Positions 34,247 to 46,473 of a DNA stretch of 64,000 nt are shown here, one piece after another. Position numbers and translations under genes: made by a program. The notes under the pieces were generated by a model. The model ran no database searches and was not told the origin of the DNA. It worked only from the letters and a program-made list of their open reading frames with translations. Source of the DNA: Populus alba (taxonomy: Eukaryota > Streptophyta > Magnoliopsida > Malpighiales > Salicaceae); the NCBI RefSeq assembly GCF_005239225.2, contig NC_133297.1, forward strand, positions 22,419,882-22,483,881, read 5' to 3'. Numbering within the stretch: position 1 is the first letter of the stretch; every line of letters starts with the position of its first letter.

Positions 34247-34960
34247 CTTAGATCCTTAAAGACATATTAGTCCTTTCTTGGCAATCATTGAAATTAACTT
34301 TCAATGTCTCTAATTCAGTATTGATTTGCATCGAACCTGCTCCTAATTCTCCTTATGCTTTCTTAACTTAGTTTCTAGCTACCTTTTTTTTTTTTTCTTT
34401 TAGACTCTTCTCTAAAGACATGACCTTTTTGTCTTTTTCCATCAACTATTGCTCCACAAACTTCCTTAGTTTCTCTTCAGTGAAGAGTTGTTCCTTGAGG
34501 GAGATCCTAAGAACTTTACTATTGTCCATTTCTACTTGAAGCTTTTCCAATTGTTCTCTCAACTCTTCCTTGTTGTTAATCTTCTTTCTCATATTTAGTT
34601 TAGTGGCTTGTGAAGTTTTGGCTTCAAATCGTAGATTCATCGGGATAGTCAACAATGATAGAATTCTCCACATTAAGTATTTTTCACTAGTAATTGGATC
34701 TCTCAAACCATCTGATTTCTTCTTGATCAATACCAAAAGCTTCCAGTCTTGTTTGATGCTTTCCACGACTCCCAAAGCATACTGATCTTTGAATAACTCA
34801 GAGAATTATGATAGTTTGGCCTTCCATAGCATATGTTGTATATCCCCAAGTTGGCTTGCAACCAAAGCAAACGTGTAATGGACATATCCAATTATCCCAA
34901 TAAAAAGCACTCATTGTCTTTCTCCACAACTCATCAGACAATTTGTTGCTCTCATACACT
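34247..34960 (-). pseudogene. Coiled-coil coding remnant, probably retroelement-derived
   Basis: The longest piece (34446-34775, 109 residues) is rich in Lys, Glu and Leu, with a heptad-like run ('EELREQLEKLQVEMDNSKVL', 'KEQLFTEEKLRKFVEQ'). Reading on past stops gives more of the same ('KDKKVMSLEKSLKEKKKK'). To the right, in other frames, 'NKLSDELWRKTMSAFYWDN' and 'GKHQTRLEAFGID' can be read. A coiled-coil tail after such a region reminds me of Tat/Ogre gag-like ORFs, but I cannot confirm it. Several stops make it non-functional. Confidence 0.4.
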
Positions 34961-35816
34961 AAGTTATCCACTTAACTTCTCATTGTAAGATCTATGCAGT
35001 TTTGCTTTTCATTTTTCCTCAATCAGATCATTCTATTTTTCGTCTTTAACTATCAACAAATGGTTTTTTACTAAATCACCAAATGGGGCAACCTAGTCGG
35101 GTCAATCTAGTCGAGTCAACACGATTAGGTAAATCCATCAATCTTTAAGCACTGTTTGGTTTGCTGTTATTTTTTAAGGTTTATTTGATTTAAGAGTGTG
35201 TTCGACAAATACCTTTTGAGTAGTTTTCATTTCAAGGATTTTTTCTTTGGCCAAATGTGGTCTTACAAAAATACTAAAAAATATTTTTTTTGCATGTTGC
35301 ATAAGGCCAAGTCTCTCAAATTTTTTTTTAAATCATATATTGTTAAAAATAAAATACATGGTATGTTTTATTTTCTTAAGCATGTATTTTGAATTTAATA
35401 ATTAATTTATTGAATCTATGAGAATTTAGTCAACATTCTAATAATTATAAAAATTTTAATTCATGAGAATTAATTGTTAACGTTCTAGTATAAATGATGG
35501 ACCTATAAGTGAGGCTGGTATTTAAATATTAAGAGTTGACCAAAAAATTCTCAGAGCTATTCTAAATATTCATCAATTTTAATTGGAAGTATTTTTTACC
35601 ATAATACACGAATTATGGAAAAAACTCATCCATCTTCTAGGATAAGCGAACCCTATCGGGGCACTTATATGGATCTCTTCCATAAGAATTTATTTGGGCA
35701 CATGAACCCTTAATAAAATTCTACACGCCTAGTTTATTAACACAAATAAATATTAATTCTAAGTCATGCACAAACTTTTAGAAGAACTCATTAAAAACCT
35801 TTAAATCACATTCAAA
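34961..35816. other. Intergenic, no feature seen
   Basis: AT-rich, no convincing ORF, repeat or RNA gene. 'ctagtcgggtcaatctagtcgagtcaac' near 35090 is a short repeat of the gtcaa/gggtt type. It ends at the assembly gap. Confidence 0.4.
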
Positions 35817-36316
35817 NNNNNNNNNNNNNNNNNNNNNNNNNNNNNNNNNNNNNNNNNNNNNNNNNNNNNNNNNNNNNNNNNNNNNNNNNNNNNNNNNNNN
35901 NNNNNNNNNNNNNNNNNNNNNNNNNNNNNNNNNNNNNNNNNNNNNNNNNNNNNNNNNNNNNNNNNNNNNNNNNNNNNNNNNNNNNNNNNNNNNNNNNNNN
36001 NNNNNNNNNNNNNNNNNNNNNNNNNNNNNNNNNNNNNNNNNNNNNNNNNNNNNNNNNNNNNNNNNNNNNNNNNNNNNNNNNNNNNNNNNNNNNNNNNNNN
36101 NNNNNNNNNNNNNNNNNNNNNNNNNNNNNNNNNNNNNNNNNNNNNNNNNNNNNNNNNNNNNNNNNNNNNNNNNNNNNNNNNNNNNNNNNNNNNNNNNNNN
36201 NNNNNNNNNNNNNNNNNNNNNNNNNNNNNNNNNNNNNNNNNNNNNNNNNNNNNNNNNNNNNNNNNNNNNNNNNNNNNNNNNNNNNNNNNNNNNNNNNNNN
36301 NNNNNNNNNNNNNNNN
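35817..36316. other. Assembly gap (500 N)
   Basis: Exactly 500 undetermined bases. The round number suggests a placeholder rather than a measured size. Confidence 0.95.
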
Positions 36317-37085
36317 ATTTTTATCTTGTTCACTCCTAATACTTTGTTTGTTATGGTTAATTCTAGATTTGTGTTGTTATAACACTTGGTACACAAATGC
36401 TTGCACATTGGCACTTTTCTGGTTATAGCCCAACTTAGGTATAACCTACATATATGCTATGAAAAACTTATTTTTGTTGTTAACATAAGTTATAATCATG
36501 ATACTACCTGACAATATTTACAAGTATTAACATTATTCGAATAAGATAACTAATGTAATTTTGTTTAACAATTTATAATCTGATTGAAATTCTCTTGTGT
36601 GGTTTCCATATGAGTATAATAGAGTTTATACTATACTTGTTTTAAAATAAACCATTAGTGGATCCTTTAACCTTGACACTTGTTTTTATCATATTAATTC
36701 TCACATTGATCTTCCATCTCAAAATTCTCATCAACTTCTTCTTCCATTATTTAATCTTTTCTTCGTACCTCTTTATTATATTATTATTATTTTATTATTA
36801 TTATTATTATTATTATTATACTATTATTATATTGTAATATTAATATTACTACTAACTACTACTACTACTACTACTACTATTAATATTAATTATTATTATT
36901 ATTACTACTACTACTACATCTAGGTGGGACTATTATTATGTTATTGTTGTTGTTGTTGTATTATTGTACTTATAATTTAATACAATTAACCTCCCTATGG
37001 TTCGACCTCTGGTCTTGCCGGGTTTATTTATTACTTCGACAGTCCCTGTACTTGGGAGAAGACATTAATCTTTTTGGTCGTGTCA
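36317..37085 (+). mobile_element. Family A LTR, 3' part (follows the gap)
   Basis: It matches the last 770 or so bases of other family A LTRs and ends GGTCGTGTCA at 37085. It contains a long (TTA/CTA)n microsatellite (36775-36960). Compared with other copies it has many small insertions that look like read errors ('gttgttataacacttggta', 'gcttgcacattggcac'). Confidence 0.8.
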
Positions 37086-37395
37086 ATATGCGTTCTCATA
37101 CTATTGCAATCTCATTCAATTGAATTCATTGCCATGTTTTAATTTCATTTTCTAATTATTTTCTATAACTAAAATCTCTCATTAACATTTCCTAGATTAG
37201 TTTGTTCATTCGAGAGCACTATTTATCATTTTATTCATAAGTAAAGTTATAGACTTCAGTTTTAAATGTGGCCCGACTCCTTGGAAAGGTAAGAACATAG
37301 TTATACAACTTTGCTAGAAGGATAGAAAGCCCCAATTACGCCCTTAACACCCCTTGAAATTATCCGTTATAGTAATCAAACACAATCTGTCTAGT
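37086..37395. other. Unique-looking spacer
   Basis: No gene or repeat recognised. Its right end supplies the left target-duplication copy TCTAGT of the next LTR. Confidence 0.4.
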
Positions 37396-39142
37396 TGACA
37401 CGACCAAAAGATTGATGTCTTCTCCCAAGTGCCAAGAGTGTCAAAGTTAATAAATAACCGGCAAGACCGGGGATCGAATCATAGGGAGGTTTAATTGTAT
37501 AATTTATAATTATAACAATAATACAACAACAATAATAGTAATAGTTAATAATATTAGTAGTAGTATAGTAGTAGTAGTAGTAATAGGGCTAGTAATAGTA
37601 GTAGTAGTAGTAGTAATAGTCATAATAATAATAATAATATAATAATAATAATAAAGAAGAAGAAGAAAGAAGAAGAAGAAAAGTTGATGAGAACTTTGAG
37701 ATGGAAGATTAATGTAAGGATTAAACAATTATAAAATAAAAATGTCAAAGTGTTAGAGGATCTACTAATGGTATTTCAAACAAGTATAATATAAGCTCTT
37801 ATTACTCAATTGGAAACCATACACAAAAGAGGTTCCAGTCAAATGATTTGTCATTAATAGCTCATTATAAATTGTTAACATGATCATATTAATTATTTTA
37901 TTTACATAACACCAAACTTTTAAATATTATCAGGAATTCATGATGCTAACTTATGTTAACAATAAATCAAGTTCCTTTCATAGCATAAAGTGTAGATAAT
38001 ACCATACGGGAAGGGGGCGCATTGGGCTATGAGAGTGCCAAGCAGTTTTTGTACCAAGTATTATACAACACAAATCTAGACTAACCATTTAACAAGCAAG
38101 GTATTAAGAATTAGTAAGACAAAAGGATAATACATGTTAATATTTAACATTAAGGTCCCTATTGAGTTTACACTATTTATTCTTAAAACATTAGTGTAAC
38201 CTTTTCATCTTGACATAATAAACTTAGCTAAACATAATGAAGAATAGAAACATAAATAAACAAAACAAGAACATAAATAAACAAAACAAGAACATAAATA
38301 AGATACAAGTTAACTAAGTAAAGGAAAGGAAATGAAAAGCATAAACAAGATATTAATGAAAGCAAAACTTAAGAATTACAAAAAAAAATATAAAGAGAGA
38401 GAGCAAGAGTAAGTTCTTGATCTGAACAACCAAGCCCCTAAATGCACGGCAAATGCCTCCTTTTATAGGCCAAAATTTGAAACTATTGATTTGGTGACTA
38501 ATTGTTGAGTGGGTGGCCAACTCTTGACTTGATGAAAATCCTTATCTTCTTGTCTGAATAAAACGTCATTGCTAGCATCAAAATTTAAACCACCTGTACT
38601 ATGAAAGTTATAGGAAATTTTCTTATCTTTCTAAGAAAAAAAATTAAGGTCGTTTGGACTTCTAGAACTCAAGATATGGACTGAACACTGAACAATGTCT
38701 GGGTTGTAGGATAGATTCGGACTTCTCCGTTGTCGTTATAATTTGGACTTGAAAACGGCTTTTTTAGATCTTTGACTCCACATGAAAGTTATAGGCCTAT
38801 GCCTTACGGAATCTGTGCAAAAAATTAAGGTTATTTGGACATCTAGAACTCAAGATATGACCCAATTACCAAACAGTGTTCCAGTTTGGACTGCACCAAC
38901 ATCTCTTTTCTAAGTTTGACCCTCTCTTTGTCCTTTCAATTTCAATACTAAAACTCTTCAATCAATCCTTTTATTTATGTGATAGACCTGTATTTAAGAT
39001 AAATATTTACCATAAATTAAAGGTATCTTATATTATTAGGTATGTTATTATAAAACATGCTTTAGTTAAGGAGTTATTGATACTTTAAGTGTAAAATGAT
39101 GATATAAAACCTTGATAAAAATACACTTTTAAGTACTAATCA
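37396..39142 (-). mobile_element. Family A solo LTR, complete
   Basis: 1747 bp from TGACACGACCAAAAG to AAGTACTAATCA, the full LTR in reverse. No internal region lies on either side. It is flanked by the direct repeat TCTAGT (37390-37395 and 39143-39148), a target duplication that marks it as a solo LTR left by LTR-LTR recombination. It contains a (TAG/TAA)n microsatellite (37530-37660). Confidence 0.85.
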
Positions 39143-39204
39143 TCTAGTACAAGATGATTTGACATTTTTTTCATTGTTAGTCCATATTTGGAGTTCTATA
39201 ACTC

Positions 39205-39408
39205 TGGCCTGTTTGTTTTTGCGTTTCAAAAGCGCTTTTGAAAAAAAATAATTTTTTTTATTTTTTTATTAACTTTAAATTAATATGTTTTTAGTGTTTT
39301 TAAATCATTTTATTGTGTTGATGCCAAAAATAATTTTTATAAAATAAAAAAATCGTTGGCATGAAAAGTTATTTGAAAAGTAACCACAACCACACTGCCA
39401 TACAAGCT
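39205..39408. mobile_element. Short MITE-like foldback element
   Basis: The left end 'tgtttgtttttgcgtttcaa' and the complement of the right end ('tgtatggcagtgtggttgtg' followed by 'gttacttttcaa') form imperfect terminal inverted repeats. The AT-rich middle has 'ttaatatgtttttagtgttt'. I recognise this as a very common short element of poplar-type genomes. Exact ends and target duplication are unclear. Confidence 0.6.
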
Positions 39409-40217
39409 TATGTTTAGTTTGAAAGATAACATTCATACCTACAACCTTTGTGAGAACTCAATATGCAATTTTATCATTTGGATGCCCTAACCTCAGTTGA
39501 AATGTGGGTGACCGAATTGTTCAGTCCAATACATGGATTAGACAACCAATATCTCTATTTTTCTATTATCAATGATCTGGCCGAACATGCCCAAGGAAAG
39601 ACACCAAAGTTTTTCTTCAATTTAAATCATAATTATCATGTTTTTTATGGTTAAACACAAATCAAGCCACCACATTTCCCATTTATTTTATTTTTGCTAA
39701 CCTAATTTAAATAAACATTTCAGTAAAGGTTAAAGTTTCTCCTAACTCAATTAGAACTAATAAAAGACAACAATGAAGTTAACCATCCTTATTTTATGCA
39801 ACCCATACCAACAAATCAGAGCATGTTAACAGATAAATCTTTCTAGATCAAAACAAAACCAAACTAACCTAAAAATTGACAATATATTGTTCACCGCTGA
39901 ATAACTTCTTGTCGAACTCTCTAATCCCGATCTCTACCGTTCAGAACAACGAGCTCATCAATATGACCAACATATCTAAAATTAAGTAGGCTCCAACGAT
40001 GGACAAAGGAGGAAAACGCCAATGACCATGACTAATCTGTATGCATGTTTTCCTTGAAAAATGTTGTGAGGGCTATATATATCACACAAAACTAGAGCCT
40101 TCAGATCCCAATGGTAAGATGTTAGAGGGTGGTGAAGAGCATAATATATCCAAACCCTAGCCCGATCCAATGGTGAAATACGAAGATATGGTCGTTTGAT
40201 TTTCTATTCTAAAGGTA

Positions 40218-40257
<40 letters not shown>

Positions 40258-40996
40258 CTCTCATTCGGCCATCCTAGGTATTTTATATATATATAATTTT
40301 GCTATTTATATAGCAAATCTATTCATATTTACTAAAACATCCTTATGTCAAGTTTGGGTACCTTTTTCATTCAATCAAATGCTTTTTCTCAGTCTGTTTT
40401 TAAAATACCATGTGAAAAATCTCTCTCTAAAATTTCTTTTATAATAATTCAATACTATTTTATTTTATTTTATTTTAACTAACCTATCTCATTTCCGATT
40501 CTAAATTATTAATAATTTTATTAACATTATAAAATTTGATTGAAGGTTTATAATTTACCACAATTTGTATTTTATTTCTCACTATTCAACTGATCATAGT
40601 GAAGTTTTTTGTTAAGATTTTACAGAATTTTCCATCAAGTTATCAATATATTTAAATTATAAATTTTCAAGGTTTCACACATATCATCTACCTTAGCGGA
40701 TTATGTTTTATTAGCTTGAGTGTTTTTTAAATAAAAAAAAATCATGCACCACGGCTAGCATTTGCATGGGCCAGACATGTGCAAGCCATAGAGTCTTATA
40801 TCTTAGATATAATATTTTTTAAAATAAATAATAATAATGTTTTTTTTTAAAAAAAAACCATTCAATTATGCCATATTTTTTTAAAATAAGATTAGAGTTT
40901 TTTTTTTTTTTTTTACATTTACAATTATTTTAATAATTATATATGAAACTAATATGTACAATATTTAAAATAAATTGCATACTAATATTTAATGAG

Positions 40997-41046
<50 letters not shown>

Positions 41047-41812
41047 TGTTTTTTTATTGTTCTTTTATTTTTCATGCAATTGCATAAAAATAGTTAAGAA
41101 ATTATTTTGTATTTTTTATTTAAAATTGGTTCATAAATAATGATATTTTTTCATAATAAAAAATATGCTTCTCATAAAAAAAATGTCATAAAAATAATAA
41201 ATAAATAAATAATAAAAAGAGAGTTTTGACTAAAAATATATAATTTTCCCCTAAATTTAAATCATTTGAATTCTTATAAATTCTTATATTATTTTTTTAA
41301 TTTTTTATTGAGAAAACCATGATGTTCATAAAACCATTGTTTTTTAATTTAAAAAAAGAAATACATAAATATTAAGATTGAATTTTGACAAAAAAAACAC
41401 AATTTGTTTACTACAGAATTTATTGATTGAGAAGGAGGCCACGCGGGAGCTTCACTTTCCCATCACCGATCCCCGGGTCAATGACCTGACCCTCCCTCCC
41501 TAGTTGCCGAGTCCCTCCCTTTTCTTTTGAGTAAATTAGAACTTAATCCTTGTAGTGTTTAAAATTAATTAAATAGTCTTCTTAGTTTAAAAGGCTAATT
41601 AATCCTTCTTAGTCTTTTTATTATCAATATTTATCTAGTATATATTTATTTATCTTTAATTATATAGTCATTGAAATGAAAAATAATAATTTGGAAAAGA
41701 ACATAAAATGGTAAAAAAGGACTAAATAATATCCTTTTGAAATTAAAGGAACTAATTGATTCGTTTATCAAGAGTAAAGGGGCTAATTCAACCATGCTAT
41801 TTTTCTTCCTCG
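39409..41812. other. Intergenic upstream of the RING gene, with CT and TA microsatellites
   Basis: No convincing gene. A (CT)n tract lies at 40218-40262 and a (TA)n tract at 41001-41041, both crossed by accidental ORFs. 41440-41520 is a GC-richer stretch ('ggccacgcgggagcttcac') that may belong to the promoter region. 41525-41810 resembles a known intergenic repeat ('aattagaacttaatccttgt'). Confidence 0.5.
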
Positions 41813-41819
41813 TATAAAA
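41813..41819 (+). promoter_or_regulatory. TATA box of the RING-finger gene
   Basis: TATAAAA lies about 30 bases before a likely start of transcription near 41845 and before a 5' UTR with one intron. No competing box sits closer. Confidence 0.5.
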
Positions 41820-41844
41820 ACTGTCACCCCTATTTTCGAAGCCC

Positions 41845-42372
41845 TAATAATTGAATTCAAATCTATCTCTCAATTTATTTTTACGATTTTGTTTTCTTTG
41901 CAGATTCAAGGTCTTTATAGGTAATCTGATTCGATTTTCTTTTCTGCTTGATTTAATCGGATTGCTTGCTTTGGATTTCCTCTAATTTCACGCAATTATT
42001 ACCGTCTTGTGCTTTTTCAGTTTCTGATGCTGCTTTGATAATTTCTTTTCATAGAATTCTTAGATATTTTATTTTTTTGGAATCTTAAGTGTAGTTTCAT
42101 TGTTTTTAGTTGCTGTTCTCAACTTTTATTGTAATGTGAGAGATAGTGCTTAAATTAAATTAAATTTGAAAGTTGAATTGGAATTTGAAGTCAATAAATG
42201 TTGATAATGTATACCAATTTGATCAAGTTAATTCTTCTATACTGGGCAATTTAAGATTGGATTAACATTTAAAATAATCTGTTGTCCCCTTATTTTTATT
42301 TTCCAGTTTCATTTTTGAATTTTTTAGTTTATCGAGGTTGCAGGACTTTTGTATGAAGCTTGTTGATTGAGC
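41845..42372 (+). other. 5' UTR with intron of the RING-finger gene
   Basis: The first leader exon ends '...ctttatag' at 41920, followed by a GTAATC donor. The intron 41921-42343 ends in 'gaggttgcag'. A short second leader piece (42344-42372) leads to the ATG at 42373. The start of transcription is an estimate. Confidence 0.55.
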
Positions 42373-43824
42373 ATGAGCACTCAGACTCAGGGGGTGAAGA
42401 GTCCTGCTTTAAGGGGGTATCGGCGAAGGAAGACAGTGCTGGACTTAAACGCCCCTCCTACTGAAGGGAGGGGTGATGAAGGGACTTCAAGCCGAACTGA
42501 ACCTCAAGGAGTGCAAGCAAGCCAACAAGGACAGTCCTTGCCACCTCCTACTATTGATGTTGATGTGTTCGATGATGATGTCATTGAATCGTCACCCACA
42601 GCATTTGCCGAGGTACATTCTCTTTCTCTCTTCTCAATTTTGAAGTGTTCTTTTTTGTTGAGAAACTTCTTTATTTATTATCTTTTCCTATTCCATTCTA
42701 GGCTAAGAACAATGCTCAAAGAGCTCGTGGAAGGGCTGTTGTTGTTGATGTAGAGTCAGGTGATAAACTATTTTCTTTGCCTATGGTATCTTGTGCTAAA
42801 TGGAATTGCTGTCTTATTGCTTTGTCTTGCATCCTGTTTGCAATGATATTGATTATATAATGTTAGTGTGTGTTTCTCCTGTTCTCTGAGGATATATATA
42901 TGTACTTATTACCTTGTCTTCTCAAGTGTGTATGCCCATCACATCACACTCTTCTTATTTGTGTTGACTGCAGGGCGAACAAGTAGATTGTCTCACAATA
43001 ACCTCAACAAGCGTAGAAGAGGTCCACCAAACCAAACGATTATCAATTGTGATCTTTACATCAATTTGGAAGGCGGCAGCAGCAGCAGCAGCAGCAGGTC
43101 TATGGTAATACATGCAACTCTAATGCTACTTGTGTTTTCGTAGCTGCTCCTATAGTTCCCATTGCTATTTATTCCTTGCCATGCTGTTGATAAATGATTG
43201 AGTTGTTGCATTAAAGTTATTGCAACTAGGATGTAATTTTGCAGAACTCAAAACCCTTTTTAATAATCTTAAGTGCACATTAATGGCTCTAGCTTGATTG
43301 GAATTTGATCTGTAAATGTTATCCTTGTGCACTTCTGGATTGCTTTTAGGTACCTAATTAACTTTGCATTCACGGTAGGAGATTATTCTAGGTACTCTGG
43401 TATTTGCATACCTTTTAATATTCATAATTTTGTTTTCTTATACAAGATTTTAGAGTTACAATGGACATATAAAGACTAATTTTGGAATAATGATCAGAGA
43501 TCTCTGTATTTTTGTCTGAGTTGATGTTCATGCGTGGGCATGTTCAATGCATCCATGTTTTGATTTATGTTTTTGAAACTGATGATCAGTGTTTTACTTT
43601 ATTGCCAGAGGGAGAATGTGCAGACCGTGCCGCCAAAGGAGCCAACCTTCAACTGTCCAATTTGCTTGTGTCCATTGGTTGAGGAGATGTCAACAAAATG
43701 TGGACACATTTTCTGTAAGACTTGCATTGCAGACGCAATCAAAAGACAGGCTAAATGTCCTACGTGTAGGAAAAGGGTCACTAATAAAGAACTTATTAGA
43801 GTGTTCCTCCCAGCAACCAGTTGA
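42373..43824 (+). CDS. RING-finger E3 ubiquitin ligase, RNF4/STUbL-like, 4 coding exons
   Basis: Likely role: nuclear E3 ligase that recognises SUMO-modified proteins and ubiquitinates them. Exons are 42373-42612, 42702-42759, 42974-43104 and 43609-43824. All introns are GT-AG and phases fit (0, 1, 0), giving 214 residues. The RING is C159-C162-C174-H176-C179-C182-C193-C196, a full C3HC4 set in the pattern CX2CX11CXHX2CX2CX10CX2C, at the C-terminus as in RNF4. Possible SUMO-interaction motifs are hydrophobic-acidic runs at 70-72 (VIE after DDD) and 93-98 (VVVDVE). A basic KRRR stretch at 112-115 may be a nuclear signal. 'RRRKTVLDLN' near residue 18 is shared, from memory, with plant homologues. 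Exon 3 encodes six serines by an AGC repeat. ATG 42373 is chosen because the codons before it contain no other ATG. The RING call is firm; the SUMO link is inference. Confidence 0.88.
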
Positions 43825-46381
43825 TTTTGATGCTCGCATTCAATTGCTGTTTATGTAAGTTTGCTGCATTGCTTTATTTCCTTTAGTGGCCAGTAAAGTT
43901 GGAAGGAAGTAACAGGGGAGGGATGCAATATATATTTGTACAGATGTTCAGATTCACAAACATGCATATGTACCTTCACCTCAAGATGAAAGGTTTCAAA
44001 AGCATAATAATGGTGCTCCAGATGCAAATTGATGAGGGCATTCCCAATAAAATATTGTTAAAACAACGAATGAGAGATCCAAGACTCGTTAACATGGCAC
44101 ATATTTTGAAATGCAACTTCCTCAATCCTGTCAATGCAAACTATGAGTGAAACAGAACTTGCTGTGCATGTCTTTTCTATGAGATAAATATAATGTTTGC
44201 TTTGAGATTTTGAAGAATGTGGTTTCCTTTATGGCTAAATATTCGTTAATTTTTTTCTTTATTCTGGAGCAGGTTTAAAAGAAAGAACTCTGAGACAGAG
44301 GGATATAGATGGAGCAATGGCTATGGTGGATTCTAATTTTTCAGGTGAAGGAATTTGTCTAACTTATTGTGCAGCTCAAAATGAAATGCCCGGTGGCAAT
44401 AGTGGGTTTTGTTATTGGAATAAAATTTATGTCTAATGGATGCATATCAGTGATCTGTTTTCGTTTCCTGTTGACTAAGGTACGTAGTGACTAGATTGCA
44501 GAGGAAGTTTTATGACATTTATAGATAGTAACTTGAATATTGAAACCCAGTGCTATAGAAGTTATAGATATTAAATCGAATGAATGATTTGATGTTAGTT
44601 TCGAGTGTTGTTGCATGCATCTATGAAGGAGGGGCAGCTCGTGGAGTCCCAGTGATTTGCTGTAAGTAGTGGAGCTAGAGACTTCATCTAGGGAAATTAA
44701 TCCATGCGGGGAAAACACTTTAGCTGCCAATACTGTTCATCCTCACACAAATCACTATGGATAGTTAAAATTTTCAATTTGATCCTTAAACTTGTTTTTG
44801 ATATAATTTGGTCATTTTGAGTGCAATTCCAATTACATATTTTTTTTGGAAGGGTTGAATTGAAACTTAGAGGATGGAAGTGAATAATGGGTAAAATAGG
44901 TGGTGTTTTTGAATTTCATATAAAACATTTATTTTCATCCCTCATTTTTTAGGTTTATTAGTGACTGGTCTTTTTAGTTGTCTAAAATTAAATTTTTTTA
45001 AGAAAGTCAATTTCTTTTATTTTTTGCAATTCTTTTTTGTTAGAAAAGAGAGGACGCTGGATTCTAGTTTAAAGAGAGAAAATGATTGTTGACAAATGAT
45101 TTTGTTCACCAAAAACATTGAAATCGATATTAATGGATTTCATTTCATGAGAGTAGTTTTACCTAGTGTTTATTTTTCTTCTTGCTTGAGAAAGTATATT
45201 TGGTTGTGGAAATGTTTTTGGGTTTGAGTTGATTTTGGGTTTTTAAGCTTCTTTTTTGTTTTTGTTTTTTTTTGAGGTCATGAATATGTTTATCAAGGTG
45301 TTTTGAGTGTTTTCTAGGTATTTTGAGAAAACAATGTGTTGAAAAATGAGTTTTTAAGACTAAAAATCAGCGACCTTTGGTTATCGGATTCTGCAAAAGC
45401 AGATGACATGCTGTCTATTATTATTAATGATATTTCATCTATTTTTTTTTTTAAAAGACAGATAACATGTTAAGAAAAAAAAAATAAAGACATGTCTATA
45501 GATGTGGGTTGTGTTATTTATTTTTAAATGCCCAGGTCATGTGCTTAGGCTCTTTTTAGGGTTTTTTGTTTTTTTTTTGCTATTTTATATTTAGGTTAAA
45601 ATAATCGATAAAAAAAATCTTTGAACCCAATTGAGTCTATAAGCTGTGTTGTGGGTTTAATGGGTTAATTTGTAATAGTCAGGCTGTTACATTTTTTTTT
45701 GTTTTATAGTTTAATGATTTTACTGCAACTGAATGTTTTAAAAAAATATATAATTTTATCATTTGTTATTAATAATGTATTTTTATTGTCTTAGCACCAA
45801 GTTCCTATTATGGATTTTGTACTTCTAAATAAATATTTAATACAAAGCAATTATCATGCAATTTAATATCATATAATTAAATGAAATATAATTTTTGAGA
45901 TAAATAAATTATTGAAACCAATTACGTGCATCCCGAGTTTACTTTGTTGATTTAAATTTACTTATTATTTTTTAAAATAAATGTTATTTTTTATTAATTT
46001 TTGTCCTTCAACATTAAGTATATTTATGATTAAGTTTTTTATTGTTTTTTTAAAGATTATCCCTGTAAATTTCACGGGTTAACTCATATTAATCTAGGTA
46101 TATCAAATGTTTTTCCATCACAATATTAGATTAAAAAAGAATTTAATTTATGATCAAAATCTAATTTTTAAAAAGACACATCACCAATCACCAATACCTG
46201 ATATTTTTTTTTTGTGTGTGCTTTAAATTTTCTTTTCCAAAACTGAAGTAACATTGTGATTTTGTTACGAAATTAAAGCAAAAGCTTTGAGAAATGAAAC
46301 AAAAAATATTTGCCGAGTTGAAAGGAAATATTACATTTACCAAGTAGACTAGAACAAAACACTTGTTTTGAGAAACGTAGC
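43825..46381. other. 3' UTR and downstream intergenic region
   Basis: The first part is probably the 3' UTR (AATAAA-like 'ccaataaaatatt' near 44042). A possible untranslated spliced piece lies at 44273-44345 ('gagcag' before, 'gtgaag' after). Further right the sequence is AT-rich with poly-T runs and no convincing ORF. Confidence 0.45.
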
Positions 46382-46473
46382 TCATCTTTTGGTCCAGGCA
46401 GCTCCGCTTATGCAAGCCCCAAACCCGTCCTGGTACACCACCATAGCATGGTCCTCCCCAGCTGATGGTTCAC
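46382..46473 (-). pseudogene. Possible orphan last exon of an unidentified gene
   Basis: On the minus strand a good acceptor (tatgtttttgtttag) at 46474-46489 opens 90 coding bases. The frame ends at TGA 46382-46384 and reads EPSAGEDHAMVVYQDGFG followed by ACISGAAWTKR. Composition is much less AT-rich than its surroundings, and the frame is open from acceptor to stop. I do not recognise the protein. No upstream exon is evident between 46490 and the Tat LTR at 47745, so the gene may be broken, may continue beyond the transposon block, or this may be chance. Confidence 0.3.

Noticed and set aside
35812..36414. 200-residue ORF on the minus strand
   Set aside because: Almost all of it is translated N from the assembly gap.
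40196..40444. Ser/Leu-rich ORF
   Set aside because: It is a (CT)n microsatellite. The same applies to the Tyr/Ile repeat ORF at 40943-41140 over a (TA)n tract.
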